A stretch of 64,000 nucleotides of DNA from Desulfovibrionaceae bacterium (GTDB lineage: Bacteria; Desulfobacterota; Desulfovibrionia; Desulfovibrionales; Desulfovibrionaceae): the NCBI GenBank assembly GCA_016932995.1, contig JAFGBU010000010.1, forward strand, positions 62,001 to 126,000, written 5' to 3'. How positions within the stretch are numbered: position 1 is the stretch's first letter; each line of letters starts with the position of its first letter. The translations under genes and the position numbers were made by a program. The notes under the pieces are model-generated. The model saw only the letters and a program-made list of their open reading frames with translations, was not told the DNA's origin and did not search any database. This document shows, piece after piece, positions 34,087-43,880 of the stretch.

Positions 34087-37000
34087 CTACATGAAGGGCT
34101 TCTGCGCCCTGCCCCCGCCGTAGACCTGGTCCTGGCCCTCGGTCCAGCCCACGACCACTTCCTCGGACCCGGCCAGGGCCCAGTACTTGTGGGCCAAAAG
34201 CTGGATGGCGTCCATGTACTCCCCGCAGCGGTTGAGATAAAAGGCCAGGGCCCGGGAAAAGTTCTTGCCCACGATGCCGTCCACGAAGAGCTGGCTTATC
34301 TCCCTCTCGCGCTGGAGTATCAGCTGGGAGATAACCAGTATCTGGCGCTCCTCCTGGGGCATGGACTTGAGCACCCGGCGCAGGACGGTCCTGGCCTGGG
34401 GCTGGTACATCCAAAAGTAGAGCAGGTCCAGGACGTGGACCATGATGACCTTTTCCAGGTCCCGACCCTCCTCCAGGGGCCCGCCCACGGACTCCACCGG
34501 GGAGGCCAGAAGCTCCAGCAGGTCGGTCTCCGGGAACAGGCTCTCCAGCCGGGAGTAGGTCCCGAAGAGCTGGAACAGCTTGCTGTTGTAGTCCCACCAG
34601 CGCATGCGCATGTTGTGGGCCCGGTCGGCCAGGCCCTCGATGAACCCGGCCACGCAGTCCGAGGCCAGCTTGGAGATGACCGCGGCCCACTTCTGCAGGA
34701 CCAGGTTCACCCCGAGCACCCCGCAGACGCCCAGCAGGCCGCCGGCGGCCCAGTTGAAGGCCACGGCCAGGGGGATGGACAGCACGCTCCTGAAGATGTT
34801 GCCCAGGGCCGCGCTCCGGGGCAGGCCGCGCAGGATGTTGTGGCTGAAGATGTACAGGCCGTTGGCCAGGGCCATGACCGTGTACAGCAGGACCGGGTTG
34901 GTGGTGGTGTTGACGTCCAGGCCGCGGTCCAGGGCCAGGGTCTTGACCAGGTAGTCGAGCAGGGGCACCGAGAATCCGGTCCAGAACAGGGAGTCGCACA
35001 GCCTCTCCCAGCTCACGTAGTCGTTCCAGCGCAACAGCGGCGAGCGCCTGAGCCCGCCGCCGCCCAGGACCGACTGGATTATGTTCCGAAGCCCGGTGAT
35101 GGCGAACCATATGACCGCGCCGAAATAGGCCAGCAGCCACCAGTCCTTGGTCAAGAAAAAGGTCAGGAACGCGGGCATGAAGCCGACCAGGACCTTGAGG
35201 CTGTTCCGAAGCACGCTGTGCAGCCTCTTGAGCGAGAACCTCGGGGCCTCGTAGCCGCACTCCGAGGGCTCCAGGCACAGCCTTTCCTCGACCTGGGCCT
35301 GTCGGCCGCCCAGGGTGATGATGTTGCCGCAGTCCCTCAAGTGGGCGGAGTAGCCCCTGACCACCCAGTCCCGGCGCACCGGGCCGCCCAGGCGGCCGAG
35401 CACCGGAAAGGCGCCGGCCAGGTGGGTCAGGAGGCTGATCAGGCCCCCGCCCTTTTCCTGGGGCAGGAAGCTGGTCCGCAGGTGGGCGTCGGCGCTCACC
35501 GGAAGGCAGAGCCGCGAGCCGTTGTTGCGGTCGTCCTCAATCCCCCTGAGCCCCCGGGCCGGTATGCTGCCCTTGACCGCCAGGCCCATGCCGTGGGTCC
35601 GGCTGGAGCCGCCCGTGGACCCGCTGCCGATGCGCGCCCTGATCGGCGACTCCCTGTAAAAGGCGAGCAGGGGCGAGATGTTGCGCAATATCTCCTTGAA
35701 CTTGAGCACCCGGTCCGCGGCCTCGGGCCCGGCCTCCCTGTCCACCTTCTGGATGAGCCTGCGGACATAGCGCTTGATCCTGATGATGTTGCCGCTGTTT
35801 ATGTCCCGCTGGAGCTTGACCAGGTTGGGATCGAAGGTCGAGGGGTCCCGGACGTAGTTCTTGAGGTTGAAGACCTCCAGGTCGGTGATCATGCCCTGGC
35901 AGTCGTAGAGCAGCTCGAGCACGTCCTCCTCGCCCAGGCCGCTCAGGTAGAGCGTGACCTTGGGCCCGGACCTGAAGCCCTTGATCCGGGTCAAAAGGGC
36001 CTTGGGCTCCAGGGTCAAAAGCTCGGGCACGTCGTCGCCGTCCCTGGGCACCGCCGGGTCCGGCAGGTGCGGGTTGTGCGCCGGCAGGAGATACTCGTCG
36101 ATGATGAAGTCCGAGTCCAGGCGGTTCATGTCCTGGACCAGCTTCCTTATCTCGGCCCGCTCCTGTTCGCCGCCCTGGCCGTACATCGTGCGCAGGTCCT
36201 CCAGCCTGGACTGCATGGCCGAAAAAAGGCTGTTGTGGATGTACTTGCCGAGATGCAGCAGGGACGGCTGGCCAGCGCCCACAAAGGCCCTGAAGCTCGC
36301 CTCGTCCAAAGGCTCCAGGTCCAGGCCGTAACGCCTGGCCATGGCCGGCCGGTGCCGCTCGTTGTACTCGGCCAGGACGCTGAACACGTACTTCTGCTGA
36401 TAGGTCGAGACCTTTCGGCTCTCGGCCAAGAAGGCGCTGACCTCGGGCTTCTGGAGAAAGGCCAGAAAGTCCTGGTTGTCGGCGAAGCCCGAGGGGGTCC
36501 AGATGAGCTTGACGAACCGGCCCCTGAACCGGGCCGAGAACTCTATGCCGATGCGCACCTCGATGTCCATGATGGCCGCGGACTCCAAGAGCTCCCAGGC
36601 GACCTCGGGCTGGATGTAGTTGTAGTAGACCACGGTCAGGGAGCGCACGCCCTTGATCCAGGCGTCCATGATCAGGTGGGTGCTGGACTTGCGGCCCTTG
36701 GTGTTCGCGTCGTGGACATGGTCGTCAAAGGCGATCTGGTTCCAGTCCTCGGGCATCTCGAACAAGTGGTAGCGCCTCAGGGCCCGGCGTATGATCCTGG
36801 GCTTGCCCGAGATCGAGACCCTGAAGTCGTGGGCCAGCTCGAGCTGTCTGGCGTAGTCGCCCTTGGCGCGCACCAGGTCCTTCATGATCTGGACCAGGAC
36901 CCTGGCCGTGTTCATGCGCAGGGCGCTGCGCGAGGTGTACAGGACCTCGTCGCGCAGGGCCCGCAGGGCGACCAGCCGGTCGTCCACCTGCCCGGCCTCC

Positions 37001-37212
37001 AGTGAGCCGAGAAGCCGGATGACCGCATAGGCGATGCGCAGGGCCCTGGGCGCGGCCATTTCCTTGATCCCGTGGGGATGAAGGTAGGGGGCCAGAAGCT
37101 TTTTCAGGCCGCTCAGGGACCTGTCCCCGGCAAGCACGTCGTTGACTATGCGCAGCAGGTCGTGGTCCCGCTGGTCAAAAAACAGCTTTGACGCCTTTGC
37201 GTAGTGGTTCAT
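34087..37212 (-). CDS. Large orphan multidomain membrane protein, 1041 residues
   Basis: No family was recognised with confidence. Residues about 160-260 (DDHVHDANTKGRKSSTHLI, VRSLTVVYYN, MDIEVRIGIEFSARFRG) suggest a PHP-like or TIM-barrel hydrolase-type region. Residues about 390-510 contain LTRIKGFRSGPKVTLYLSG and FNLKNYVRD. From about 670 to 850 there are several transmembrane helices (SLKVLVGFMPAFLTFFL, WLLAYFGAVIWFAITG, LLYTVMALANGLYIF, VLSIPLAVAFNWAAGGLLGV), and a helical cytoplasmic tail follows. It stands alone on the minus strand, with a stem-loop in its leader. It may be a membrane-bound enzyme, but this is speculation. Confidence 0.7.
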   Translation of the reverse strand: MNHYAKASKLFFDQRDHDLLRIVNDVLAGDRSLSGLKKLLAPYLHPHGIKEMAAPRALRIAYAVIRLLGSLEAGQVDDRLVALRALRDEVLYTSRSALRMNTARVLVQIMKDLVRAKGDYARQLELAHDFRVSISGKPRIIRRALRRYHLFEMPEDWNQIAFDDHVHDANTKGRKSSTHLIMDAWIKGVRSLTVVYYNYIQPEVAWELLESAAIMDIEVRIGIEFSARFRGRFVKLIWTPSGFADNQDFLAFLQKPEVSAFLAESRKVSTYQQKYVFSVLAEYNERHRPAMARRYGLDLEPLDEASFRAFVGAGQPSLLHLGKYIHNSLFSAMQSRLEDLRTMYGQGGEQERAEIRKLVQDMNRLDSDFIIDEYLLPAHNPHLPDPAVPRDGDDVPELLTLEPKALLTRIKGFRSGPKVTLYLSGLGEEDVLELLYDCQGMITDLEVFNLKNYVRDPSTFDPNLVKLQRDINSGNIIRIKRYVRRLIQKVDREAGPEAADRVLKFKEILRNISPLLAFYRESPIRARIGSGSTGGSSRTHGMGLAVKGSIPARGLRGIEDDRNNGSRLCLPVSADAHLRTSFLPQEKGGGLISLLTHLAGAFPVLGRLGGPVRRDWVVRGYSAHLRDCGNIITLGGRQAQVEERLCLEPSECGYEAPRFSLKRLHSVLRNSLKVLVGFMPAFLTFFLTKDWWLLAYFGAVIWFAITGLRNIIQSVLGGGGLRRSPLLRWNDYVSWERLCDSLFWTGFSVPLLDYLVKTLALDRGLDVNTTTNPVLLYTVMALANGLYIFSHNILRGLPRSAALGNIFRSVLSIPLAVAFNWAAGGLLGVCGVLGVNLVLQKWAAVISKLASDCVAGFIEGLADRAHNMRMRWWDYNSKLFQLFGTYSRLESLFPETDLLELLASPVESVGGPLEEGRDLEKVIMVHVLDLLYFWMYQPQARTVLRRVLKSMPQEERQILVISQLILQREREISQLFVDGIVGKNFSRALAFYLNRCGEYMDAIQLLAHKYWALAGSEEVVVGWTEGQDQVYGGGRAQKPFM

Positions 37213-37519
37213 GGCCTCGCCTCACCCTCGTCGGCCCGGTCGCCTGGCTGCGACCGGGCCGCAACTGCAAAATATCAGCTTTGATTCCACAAATCTAGAG
37301 CAAAATGTTTCACAATCTTAACCCGCTTGGGAAAAAAATCACTATCGCCCGGGCCTCCAGGCTTGGTTGCGCTCGGACCATGTTTGATCTTAGTATGAAT
37401 CACTAAGGAGCCCAGGTTCGGCAGGCCGCCCTGTCGAGCGGACACGCCCTCCCGGGCACCTGCAAGGCGTGCCCGGCGGCCTGCGCCTTGACCCGGACCT
37501 GCGGCCAAGGAGTTGCCCG
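37213..37519. other. Divergent intergenic region with A/T-rich centre
   Basis: These 307 bp separate the large membrane-protein gene from the iron alcohol dehydrogenase. A perfect 11-bp stem-loop (GGCCCGGTCGC at 37233-37243 and its complement at 37250-37260) lies in the leader of the minus-strand gene. The centre (about 37270-37410) is A/T-rich for this genome and probably holds both promoters, but I could not fix -35/-10 pairs. AAGGAG before 37520 is the dehydrogenase ribosome-binding site. Confidence 0.55.
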
Positions 37520-38689
37520 ATGAATGACGACCGGATCCTGGAGATGAGGAAGTTCGTCGCCCCGGAGTTCGTTTTCGGCAAAGACAGCTCGCTGTTGGCC
37601 GGCCAATACGCCAAAAACCTGTGCGTGAGAAAGGCCCTGGTCGTTTCCGGGCCGATAATCAAACGTTCGGGCTGGACCGACCGGGTCACGGACTCTCTGG
37701 CCGAGGCCGGCGTGGACGCGGTCCTGTTCACGGAGCTCTCGCCCAATCCGCGCGACTCCGAGGTCATGGCCGGCGCGGCCCTGTACGGGCAGGAGGGCTG
37801 CGACTCCATTGTCGCCGTGGGCGGCGGATCGCCCATGGACTGCGCCAAGGCCATCGGCGTGGTCTCCACCAACAAGAGGCACGTCCTGGATTTCGAGGGC
37901 GTTGACAACGTTCCCCGGCCCTGCCCGCCCCTGATCTGCATCCCGACCACCGCGGGCACGGCCTCGGAGGTCTCCCAGTTTTCGATCATCCTGGACTCCA
38001 AGCGAAAGGTCAAGATAGCCATCGTCAGCAAGGCCATGATCCCGGACGCGGCCCTGATCGACCCGGTCCTGACCACGACCATGGACGCCAGCCTGACCGC
38101 GTACACCGGGCTCGACGCCCTGACCCACGCCATAGAGGCCTACGTGTCCAACGCCAGCTCGCCGGTGACCGACCTGCACGCCCTCCAGGCCGTGCGCCTG
38201 GTGTCCGAGTACCTGGTCCGGGCCATCAGGGAGCCGGACGACCTGGTGGTCCGCGGCCAGATGCTCTTGGCCAGCCTTCACGCCGGCCTGGCCTTTTCCA
38301 ACGCCATACTCGGGGCGGTGCACGCCATGGCCCACAGCCTCGGCGGACTGCTCGACCTGCCGCACGGCCAATGCAACGCCCTGCTCCTGGACCAGGTCAT
38401 GGACTACAACTTCGACTACGCCCCGGAGCGCTTTACGGACATCGGCCGGGCCATGGGCGCGGACATCTCCCCAAAGGCGTCCAGGGAGCGGCAAAAGGCC
38501 CTGGTCCTTGGGGCGATCAGGGGGCTCAAGTCCGAAGCCGGGGTCAGCGAGACCCTGTCCGACCTCGGGGTCAAGCCCGCGGACATCCCGGAGCTCACGG
38601 CCAAGGCCATGGACGATCCGTGCATGATCACCAACCCCAGACAGCCCAGCAAAGAAGAGATCGCCCGAGTCTATGAAGATGCCTGCTGA
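37520..38689 (+). CDS. Iron-containing (group III) alcohol dehydrogenase
   Basis: The 389-residue product starts at the ATG at 37520 after AAGGAG. It is a full-length group III enzyme: [10 protein letters not shown] for NAD binding, [13 protein letters not shown], and metal ligands in [12 protein letters not shown] (Asp and His), [12 protein letters not shown] and LPHGQCNA. All four metal-binding positions are present, unlike the homologue at 60865. It oxidises or reduces primary alcohols and aldehydes, typical of alcohol-using sulfate reducers. Its last 17 nt overlap the next kinase gene, which suggests co-expression. Confidence 0.93.
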   Translation: MNDDRILEMRKFVAPEFVFGKDSSLLAGQYAKNLCVRKALVVSGPIIKRSGWTDRVTDSLAEAGVDAVLFTELSPNPRDSEVMAGAALYGQEGCDSIVAVGGGSPMDCAKAIGVVSTNKRHVLDFEGVDNVPRPCPPLICIPTTAGTASEVSQFSIILDSKRKVKIAIVSKAMIPDAALIDPVLTTTMDASLTAYTGLDALTHAIEAYVSNASSPVTDLHALQAVRLVSEYLVRAIREPDDLVVRGQMLLASLHAGLAFSNAILGAVHAMAHSLGGLLDLPHGQCNALLLDQVMDYNFDYAPERFTDIGRAMGADISPKASRERQKALVLGAIRGLKSEAGVSETLSDLGVKPADIPELTAKAMDDPCMITNPRQPSKEEIARVYEDAC

Positions 38690-40034
38690 AGACAAGGACC
38701 TGCTCGCGCAACGCCGGAAGCTCATCGGCCTTGGCGAGCGCTCCATAAGCAAGAGCTACTACCCCGAGCTCCAGCAGCGTCTGGACGAGCTGGAACGCTT
38801 CCGCTCGCTCATGGACCAGGGCAACGACGCCATCTTCCTGGTGGACACGGCCACGGGCCGGATCACCGACGCCACGGGGGCGGCCGAGACCATGCTCGGG
38901 GTCAGGCCGCAAAAGCTGATCCACAGGCTGTTCACGGACATCGTCCACCCGGAGACGGCCTCGCGCATCGAACGACTGTACAGCAACCCCCTGGCCCACA
39001 AGACCATGGAGACCCTGCTGATGCTCAAGGGCGGCGGGATCCACCCCCCGGTGCCCGTGGAGATGACCATCCGCATCGTGAGCGGGGGGGTGTTCAACAA
39101 GGCCGTGGTCGTGGCCAGGGACATCTCGGAGCGCAAGAAGGCCGAGGCGGCCCTCAAGGACTACCAGGAGACCCTGGAGCAGCGGGTCCAGGAGCGGACC
39201 AGGGAGCTCACCCTGTCCAACGAGCGGCTCCAGGCCGAGGTCAAGGACAGGCTGGCCGCCGAGGCCCTGTACAAGGAGGCCTCGGAACGCGCCGACGCCG
39301 CCAACAAGGCCAAGACCGAGTTTCTGTCCATGGTCTCCCACGAGCTGCGCACGCCCCTGACCTCGATCCTGGGCTTTGCCAAGATCATCGAAAAACGGCT
39401 GAACGAAAACGTGGTCCCGGCCGTGGGCCCGGAAAACGCCAAGGCCCTGTCCTCCCTGGGCATTGTCTCGGAAAACGTGGCCATCATCGTCTCCGAGAGC
39501 AGGCGGCTCTCGGCGCTGATAAACGACGTCCTGGACATCGCCAAGCTGGAGGCCGGCAAGGTCGAGATGCGCCTGGAGCCCCTGTCCCTGGCCCAGGTCG
39601 CGGGCCAGGCCCTGGCCGCGGTCGCCCCGCTCTTCAAGGACGGCGGCCCGGTCCTGAGCAAGGACCTGCCCGCCGACCTCCCGCCCGTGCTCGCGGACCG
39701 CGACCGGCTGATCCAGGTCCTGGTCAACCTGCTCTCCAACGCCGCGAAGTTCACGGCCAAGGGCGCGGTCACCTGCAGGGCCCGCAGGGACAGAAACATG
39801 GTCCGGGTGAGCGTCGAGGACACCGGGCGGGGCATGGCCGAGCAGGGCCTCAAGCTGATCTTCAAAAAATTCGTCCAGCTGGGCGATCCGATGACCTCCA
39901 AGCCCCACGGCACCGGCCTCGGCCTGGCCATCTGCCGGCACATCGTCGAGGCCCACGGCGGCCGGATCTGGGCCGAGTCCGAGCTCGGCAAGGGCAGCAG
40001 GTTCCACTTCACCCTGCCCGTGGCCCCGGGCTGA
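38673..40034 (+). CDS. Cytoplasmic PAS sensor histidine kinase
   Basis: The 453-residue product starts inside the end of the dehydrogenase gene (17-nt overlap). No membrane helix is visible, so it is cytosolic. A PAS domain covers residues about 45-155 ([18 protein letters not shown]). A coiled coil ([19 protein letters not shown]) leads to HisKA with [16 protein letters not shown] (phosphoacceptor His223). HATPase_c shows [15 protein letters not shown] and GTGLGL. No receiver is attached and no response regulator gene is adjacent, so the partner is elsewhere. The overlap with the alcohol dehydrogenase suggests a link to redox or alcohol metabolism. Confidence 0.88.
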   Translation: MKMPAEDKDLLAQRRKLIGLGERSISKSYYPELQQRLDELERFRSLMDQGNDAIFLVDTATGRITDATGAAETMLGVRPQKLIHRLFTDIVHPETASRIERLYSNPLAHKTMETLLMLKGGGIHPPVPVEMTIRIVSGGVFNKAVVVARDISERKKAEAALKDYQETLEQRVQERTRELTLSNERLQAEVKDRLAAEALYKEASERADAANKAKTEFLSMVSHELRTPLTSILGFAKIIEKRLNENVVPAVGPENAKALSSLGIVSENVAIIVSESRRLSALINDVLDIAKLEAGKVEMRLEPLSLAQVAGQALAAVAPLFKDGGPVLSKDLPADLPPVLADRDRLIQVLVNLLSNAAKFTAKGAVTCRARRDRNMVRVSVEDTGRGMAEQGLKLIFKKFVQLGDPMTSKPHGTGLGLAICRHIVEAHGGRIWAESELGKGSRFHFTLPVAPG

Positions 40035-40039
40035 GGCGG

Positions 40040-40060
40040 GCCCGGCCCAGCCGGGCTTTT
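40040..40060 (+). terminator. Intrinsic terminator after the PAS kinase gene
   Basis: GCCCGGC and GCCGGGC pair over a 3-nt loop (CCA) and are followed directly by TTTT. It lies 6 nt after the kinase stop on the coding strand and would end the dehydrogenase-kinase transcript. Confidence 0.8.
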
Positions 40061-40117
40061 CATCCGCCCCGGCTTGGGGTATGGACCTCTCACCGATCAC
40101 AAAACCACCGGCAAGAC

Positions 40118-41212
40118 ATGAAAAAACAATTCGGTCACCTGACCGTCCCGTTCAAGCGCATCCACATCGAGCTGACCAACGTCTGCGACTTCAACTGCGC
40201 CTTCTGCCCCAAGCCGCTCATGACCAGGCCCTACGGGTACATGGACACCGGGCTGGCCAAACGCCTGATCAGCGAGATCAAGGAGCACGGGCTGGCCGAA
40301 AAGATCACCTTCCACGTCATGGGCGAGCCCACCCTGCACCGGGACTTCTTCGAGATACTGGCCCACGCCCAGGCCGAGGGCCAGCCCGTGGGCCTGACCA
40401 CCAACGCGGGCGGCCTGGGCCGGGCCGTGGGCCAAGAGCTGCTCAAATACGGGCTCAAGCAGCTGGACGTGTCCCTTCAGACCCCGGACAGGGAGTCCTT
40501 TGCCCTGCGCAGGGCCGGAGGGCTGAAGTTCGAGGACTACCTGGAAGGCATCATGTCCTTTTTCGCCAAGTACCGGGCCAGATGGGCGGACACGGTGTTC
40601 AAGTTCCGGTTCCTGAACACCACCTTCGCGCCCAAGAGCGTGGAAAAGGTCGCCGGCCCGATCAAGGTCATCTCCTCGACCGCCGAGCTGAGGCGGACAT
40701 TCGCCTACTGGGCCCAGCGCATCTTCGAGATAATGAACACCGACCAGTCCCTGCGGGACAGGGTCATCGACCGGATCCAGGGCCTGGTCTCCTGGAAATG
40801 GCAGGTCGCCGAGGTCCTTCCCGGGATATTCTTCGAGACCTACATGCTCGCGGACTGGGGCCACGCCTTCACCGACGAGCCGGTGCTCGACGCCTGGGCC
40901 GGGTACTGCTTCGGCATGCGCGACCACTTCGCGGTGCTCCACAACGGGGACGTAATCCTGTGCTGCGTGGACTTCGACGGCAAGACCGCCTTCGGCAACC
41001 TGCGCGACTCCACGCTCAAGGAAGTTCTGTCAGGACAGGAGCTGGGCGAGATCATGGACGGCTTCCGCAGGTTCAAACCGATTCTGCCCTACTGCAAACG
41101 CTGCCTGGGCAGCAGGACCAGGACCGGCTGGCTGCTCAAGCCCCTGGCCGAGATCGCGGGCCTGCGCCTGCTCAAGCCGTACTTCTACAGGAAGATAAAG
41201 CTCTACGTCTGA
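40118..41212 (+). CDS. Radical SAM enzyme with SPASM-like C-terminus
   Basis: The 364-residue product has the radical SAM cluster motif CxxxCxxC at C23, C27 and C30 (NVCDFNCAFC), a GEPTLH segment for SAM contact, and a C-terminal cysteine group (VILCCVDFDGKTAFGNL ... YCKRCLGS) typical of SPASM/twitch auxiliary-cluster proteins. Related enzymes in sugar loci modify glycans or peptides. Two other radical SAM genes with the same plan lie at 57800 and 62226. The Shine-Dalgarno is weak (GGCAAG). The substrate is unknown. Confidence 0.88.
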   Translation: MKKQFGHLTVPFKRIHIELTNVCDFNCAFCPKPLMTRPYGYMDTGLAKRLISEIKEHGLAEKITFHVMGEPTLHRDFFEILAHAQAEGQPVGLTTNAGGLGRAVGQELLKYGLKQLDVSLQTPDRESFALRRAGGLKFEDYLEGIMSFFAKYRARWADTVFKFRFLNTTFAPKSVEKVAGPIKVISSTAELRRTFAYWAQRIFEIMNTDQSLRDRVIDRIQGLVSWKWQVAEVLPGIFFETYMLADWGHAFTDEPVLDAWAGYCFGMRDHFAVLHNGDVILCCVDFDGKTAFGNLRDSTLKEVLSGQELGEIMDGFRRFKPILPYCKRCLGSRTRTGWLLKPLAEIAGLRLLKPYFYRKIKLYV

Positions 41213-41222
41213 GCCCGGCCGC

Positions 41223-43880
41223 TCATTGCTCGGGCGCGGCCTCGGGCATTATGAGCACCTGGACCCCCTTCTCGGCCAGCTGCCTGGACATGTCCGAGAC
41301 GTTTTCCGAGGCCGCGGGGATGATGACCGTGCCCATGAACCCCTTGTCGACCTGGTCCCACATCTCCTGCTCGGTGCAGTAGGAGACCCTGGCCGAGGTC
41401 CTGGCGAAGTCGCAGGACGCGGCCGGGCCCTTTTCGGGCCTGAGCACGATGAGGTTCTGGCCGCTGTCGCGCTTGAGCAGCAGGCCGTTCACCGCGTCCA
41501 GGAGCCTCTCCGGCTCCAGGGGCTTGACCAGGGCCGCGTCGCCGCCCGCATAGACCGCGTCCTGGAGCACGGACAGGACCAGCACCGGTATGTCCTTGAG
41601 CCTGGGGTCGCCGCGCAGGCGGGCGATGGCCGTCCTGCCGTCCATGCCGGGCATCATGATGTCCATGGTTATCAGGTCCGGCCGGAGCCTGCCGGCCATC
41701 TCCAGGGCCTGCTCGCCGTCGTAGGCCACGGCCACGTCAAGGCCGTGGTCGCCCAAAAGCTGGGTCAGAAACGTGCTCGTGGCCTGGTCGTCCTCGACCA
41801 CCAGGACCAGCGGGGTCCCGGTGCGCACAAAGACCGGCGAGCCCTCGCTCATAGCCGCGCCGAGCTCGGACCTGCGGCCCTGGCGGTCCGCCGGATGGGT
41901 GGACAACCTGAAGATGAAGGTGCTGCCCTTGCCGGGCTCGGACTCGGCCCAGATGCGGCCCCCGTAATGGCTTATTATCTCCCGGCAGATGGTCAGGCCC
42001 AGGCCCGTGCCCTTGGGCTTCTCGGCCAGGGTGTCCTCGTTCTCGGCCTGCTGGAACTTGAGGAATATCTTTTCCAGGTCCTCCTTGTTGATGCCCACCC
42101 CGGTGTCCGAGACCCGGGCCTCGATCACGCCCTGGTCGATCTCCGAGACGCTCAGCCTGACCACGCCGCTCTTGGTGAACTTGGCCGCGTTGTTCAGGAG
42201 GTTGATGAACACCTGGACCATGCGGTCCCTGTCGGCGCGCATCAGGGGCAGGTCCTCCCGCACCTCGACCTTGAGGACCACGTCCGGCTTGAGCGCGAAC
42301 TGGCCGGCCACGGCGTTGACCGCCTGCTCCACGCACTCGGCCATGGACATCTCCACGTCGTGCCACTCGATGCGGCCGGACTCGATCTTGTTCAGGTCCA
42401 AGACGTCGTTGATCAGCCTTGTCAGGCGCTCTCCCTCGTGCTCGATGATCTCGAGGTTGTCCCTGATGCGCTCGCCCTTCCTGGCCAGCTTGGCGTCGTC
42501 CCCGGCCAAGGGGAGATAGGCGCCGGAGAAGTCCTTGTTTATGAGCTTGGCGAAACCCAGAATCGAGGTCAGGGGCGTGCGCAGCTCGTGGGACACCGAG
42601 GACAAGAACGAGGACTTGGCCTCGTCGAGCTCCTTGAGCCGCTGGTTGGCGAGCCTGAGCTCGCCGGCCTTGTGGGCCAGGTCCCGGGTCCGCTCCTCGA
42701 CCAGGTTCTCCAGCCTGCGGTTCAGGTCGGCCAGATCGAGCTCCGCCTTCTTGCGGGCGGTCACGTCCTCGGCCGTGCCCTCGATGCACAGGGGCTCGCC
42801 GTTTTCATCCTCCAGCACCCGGGCCTTGAGCGAGACCCAGATGAGGTCGCCGTCGCGGCGCCTGAGCAGGGTCTCGAAGTGGTCCACCGAGCCCTTGTCC
42901 CTCAACATCTCCACAAACCGCTTGCGCTCCTCGGGGTGGACGTAGAGCTCGGTGAACAGGTTCTTGTAGTGCCTGATGACCTGCTCCGGGTTCTCGAAGC
43001 CGAGCATCTTGGCCACCGCGGGGTTGGCGCTCAGGAACGCGCCCTCGAAGCTGGTCTGGAAGATGCCCGAAGGGATGCCCTCGAATATGCCCCGGTAGCG
43101 CTTTTCGCTGGCCTGGAGGTTGACCCTGGCCCTGATGCTCTCCACGGTCCGCTCCTCTATCTTGGAGACCATGGAGTTGATGCCCCGCTGCAGGCCCGCG
43201 ATCTCGTCCCGGCCCTGGACAGGCTCCACCCGGGCCTTGAAATCGCCCTGCTCGACCTTGCGGACGCAGTCCAGGGCCCTTTGAAGCCTGCCCACCAGGG
43301 CCCTGACCGAGAGGGTGAACATGAAGGCCGCGACCACGAAGGCGACCAGGGCAAAGGCCGAGACGTTCTGCAGAAACTCGTTTCGCTTCTCGAACATCTC
43401 GTGGCGGCTTATGGACAGGGACAGGAGCCAGTTCCAGGGCGCAAATGAGCGAAAGGCCCCGAAACGGGTCCCGTCCGAGGCCTCGAACTCCAGGACCCCG
43501 GCGTCCTGGCCGGCCATCTGGCTGAAAACGGCCTCGTTGATCCGGCCGGGCGCTCCGACCGTCAGGACCAGCCTGTTCGCGGTCAGGTCGAATATCTCCA
43601 GCCGCCCGGTCCGGCCATAGGCATAGTCGCTCAGCTCGTCGACCACCTCCTGCTCGGTCAGCTGGACATAGGCCTTCACCCCGGCCAGGCCGGACCGCTC
43701 CAGCAGGCCGTGGGCCCCGGCGACCTTGTCCGCCACGCTGCCCAACTCCTGGCACAAGAGGCGACTGTTCATGTCATAGGTGATGTCGTCGATGACCAAA
43801 AGGCCCACGATGATCAGGCACAGCGAAAGCAGGGCCATGACCGCCAGGGCAAAGGCGTTTATCTTGACCACCAGCTTCAC
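41223..43880 (-). CDS. Membrane hybrid sensor kinase (Cache-like, HAMP, PAS, HisKA, HATPase, REC)
   Basis: The 885-residue product starts at a GTG that overlaps the upstream stop as GTGA. Order: helix about 7-30, a small periplasmic sensor about 35-165 (LEIFDLTANRLVLTVGAPG, Cache-like), helix about 172-195, HAMP, PAS about 264-385, a coiled coil, HisKA with VSHELRTPL (His431), HATPase (NLLNNAAKF, DTGVGI, GTGLGL) and a receiver with MDIMMPGMDG (Asp740). A further 80 residues follow the receiver. The upstream gene encodes a periplasmic ABC_sub_bind protein, very likely its input partner. No separate output regulator lies next to it. Confidence 0.9.
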   Translation of the reverse strand: MKLVVKINAFALAVMALLSLCLIIVGLLVIDDITYDMNSRLLCQELGSVADKVAGAHGLLERSGLAGVKAYVQLTEQEVVDELSDYAYGRTGRLEIFDLTANRLVLTVGAPGRINEAVFSQMAGQDAGVLEFEASDGTRFGAFRSFAPWNWLLSLSISRHEMFEKRNEFLQNVSAFALVAFVVAAFMFTLSVRALVGRLQRALDCVRKVEQGDFKARVEPVQGRDEIAGLQRGINSMVSKIEERTVESIRARVNLQASEKRYRGIFEGIPSGIFQTSFEGAFLSANPAVAKMLGFENPEQVIRHYKNLFTELYVHPEERKRFVEMLRDKGSVDHFETLLRRRDGDLIWVSLKARVLEDENGEPLCIEGTAEDVTARKKAELDLADLNRRLENLVEERTRDLAHKAGELRLANQRLKELDEAKSSFLSSVSHELRTPLTSILGFAKLINKDFSGAYLPLAGDDAKLARKGERIRDNLEIIEHEGERLTRLINDVLDLNKIESGRIEWHDVEMSMAECVEQAVNAVAGQFALKPDVVLKVEVREDLPLMRADRDRMVQVFINLLNNAAKFTKSGVVRLSVSEIDQGVIEARVSDTGVGINKEDLEKIFLKFQQAENEDTLAEKPKGTGLGLTICREIISHYGGRIWAESEPGKGSTFIFRLSTHPADRQGRRSELGAAMSEGSPVFVRTGTPLVLVVEDDQATSTFLTQLLGDHGLDVAVAYDGEQALEMAGRLRPDLITMDIMMPGMDGRTAIARLRGDPRLKDIPVLVLSVLQDAVYAGGDAALVKPLEPERLLDAVNGLLLKRDSGQNLIVLRPEKGPAASCDFARTSARVSYCTEQEMWDQVDKGFMGTVIIPAASENVSDMSRQLAEKGVQVLIMPEAAPEQ

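Noticed and set aside
34189-37005. Very long plus-strand open frame (938 codons) opposite the 1041-residue membrane protein
   Set aside because: Mirror frame of a real gene in GC-rich DNA; composition is Gly/Pro/Val/Gln/Leu repeats without domains, and the minus-strand gene has coherent membrane helices.
41226-43448. Plus-strand open frame (740 codons) opposite the hybrid kinase
   Set aside because: Shadow frame; the minus strand encodes intact HisKA, HATPase and receiver motifs.
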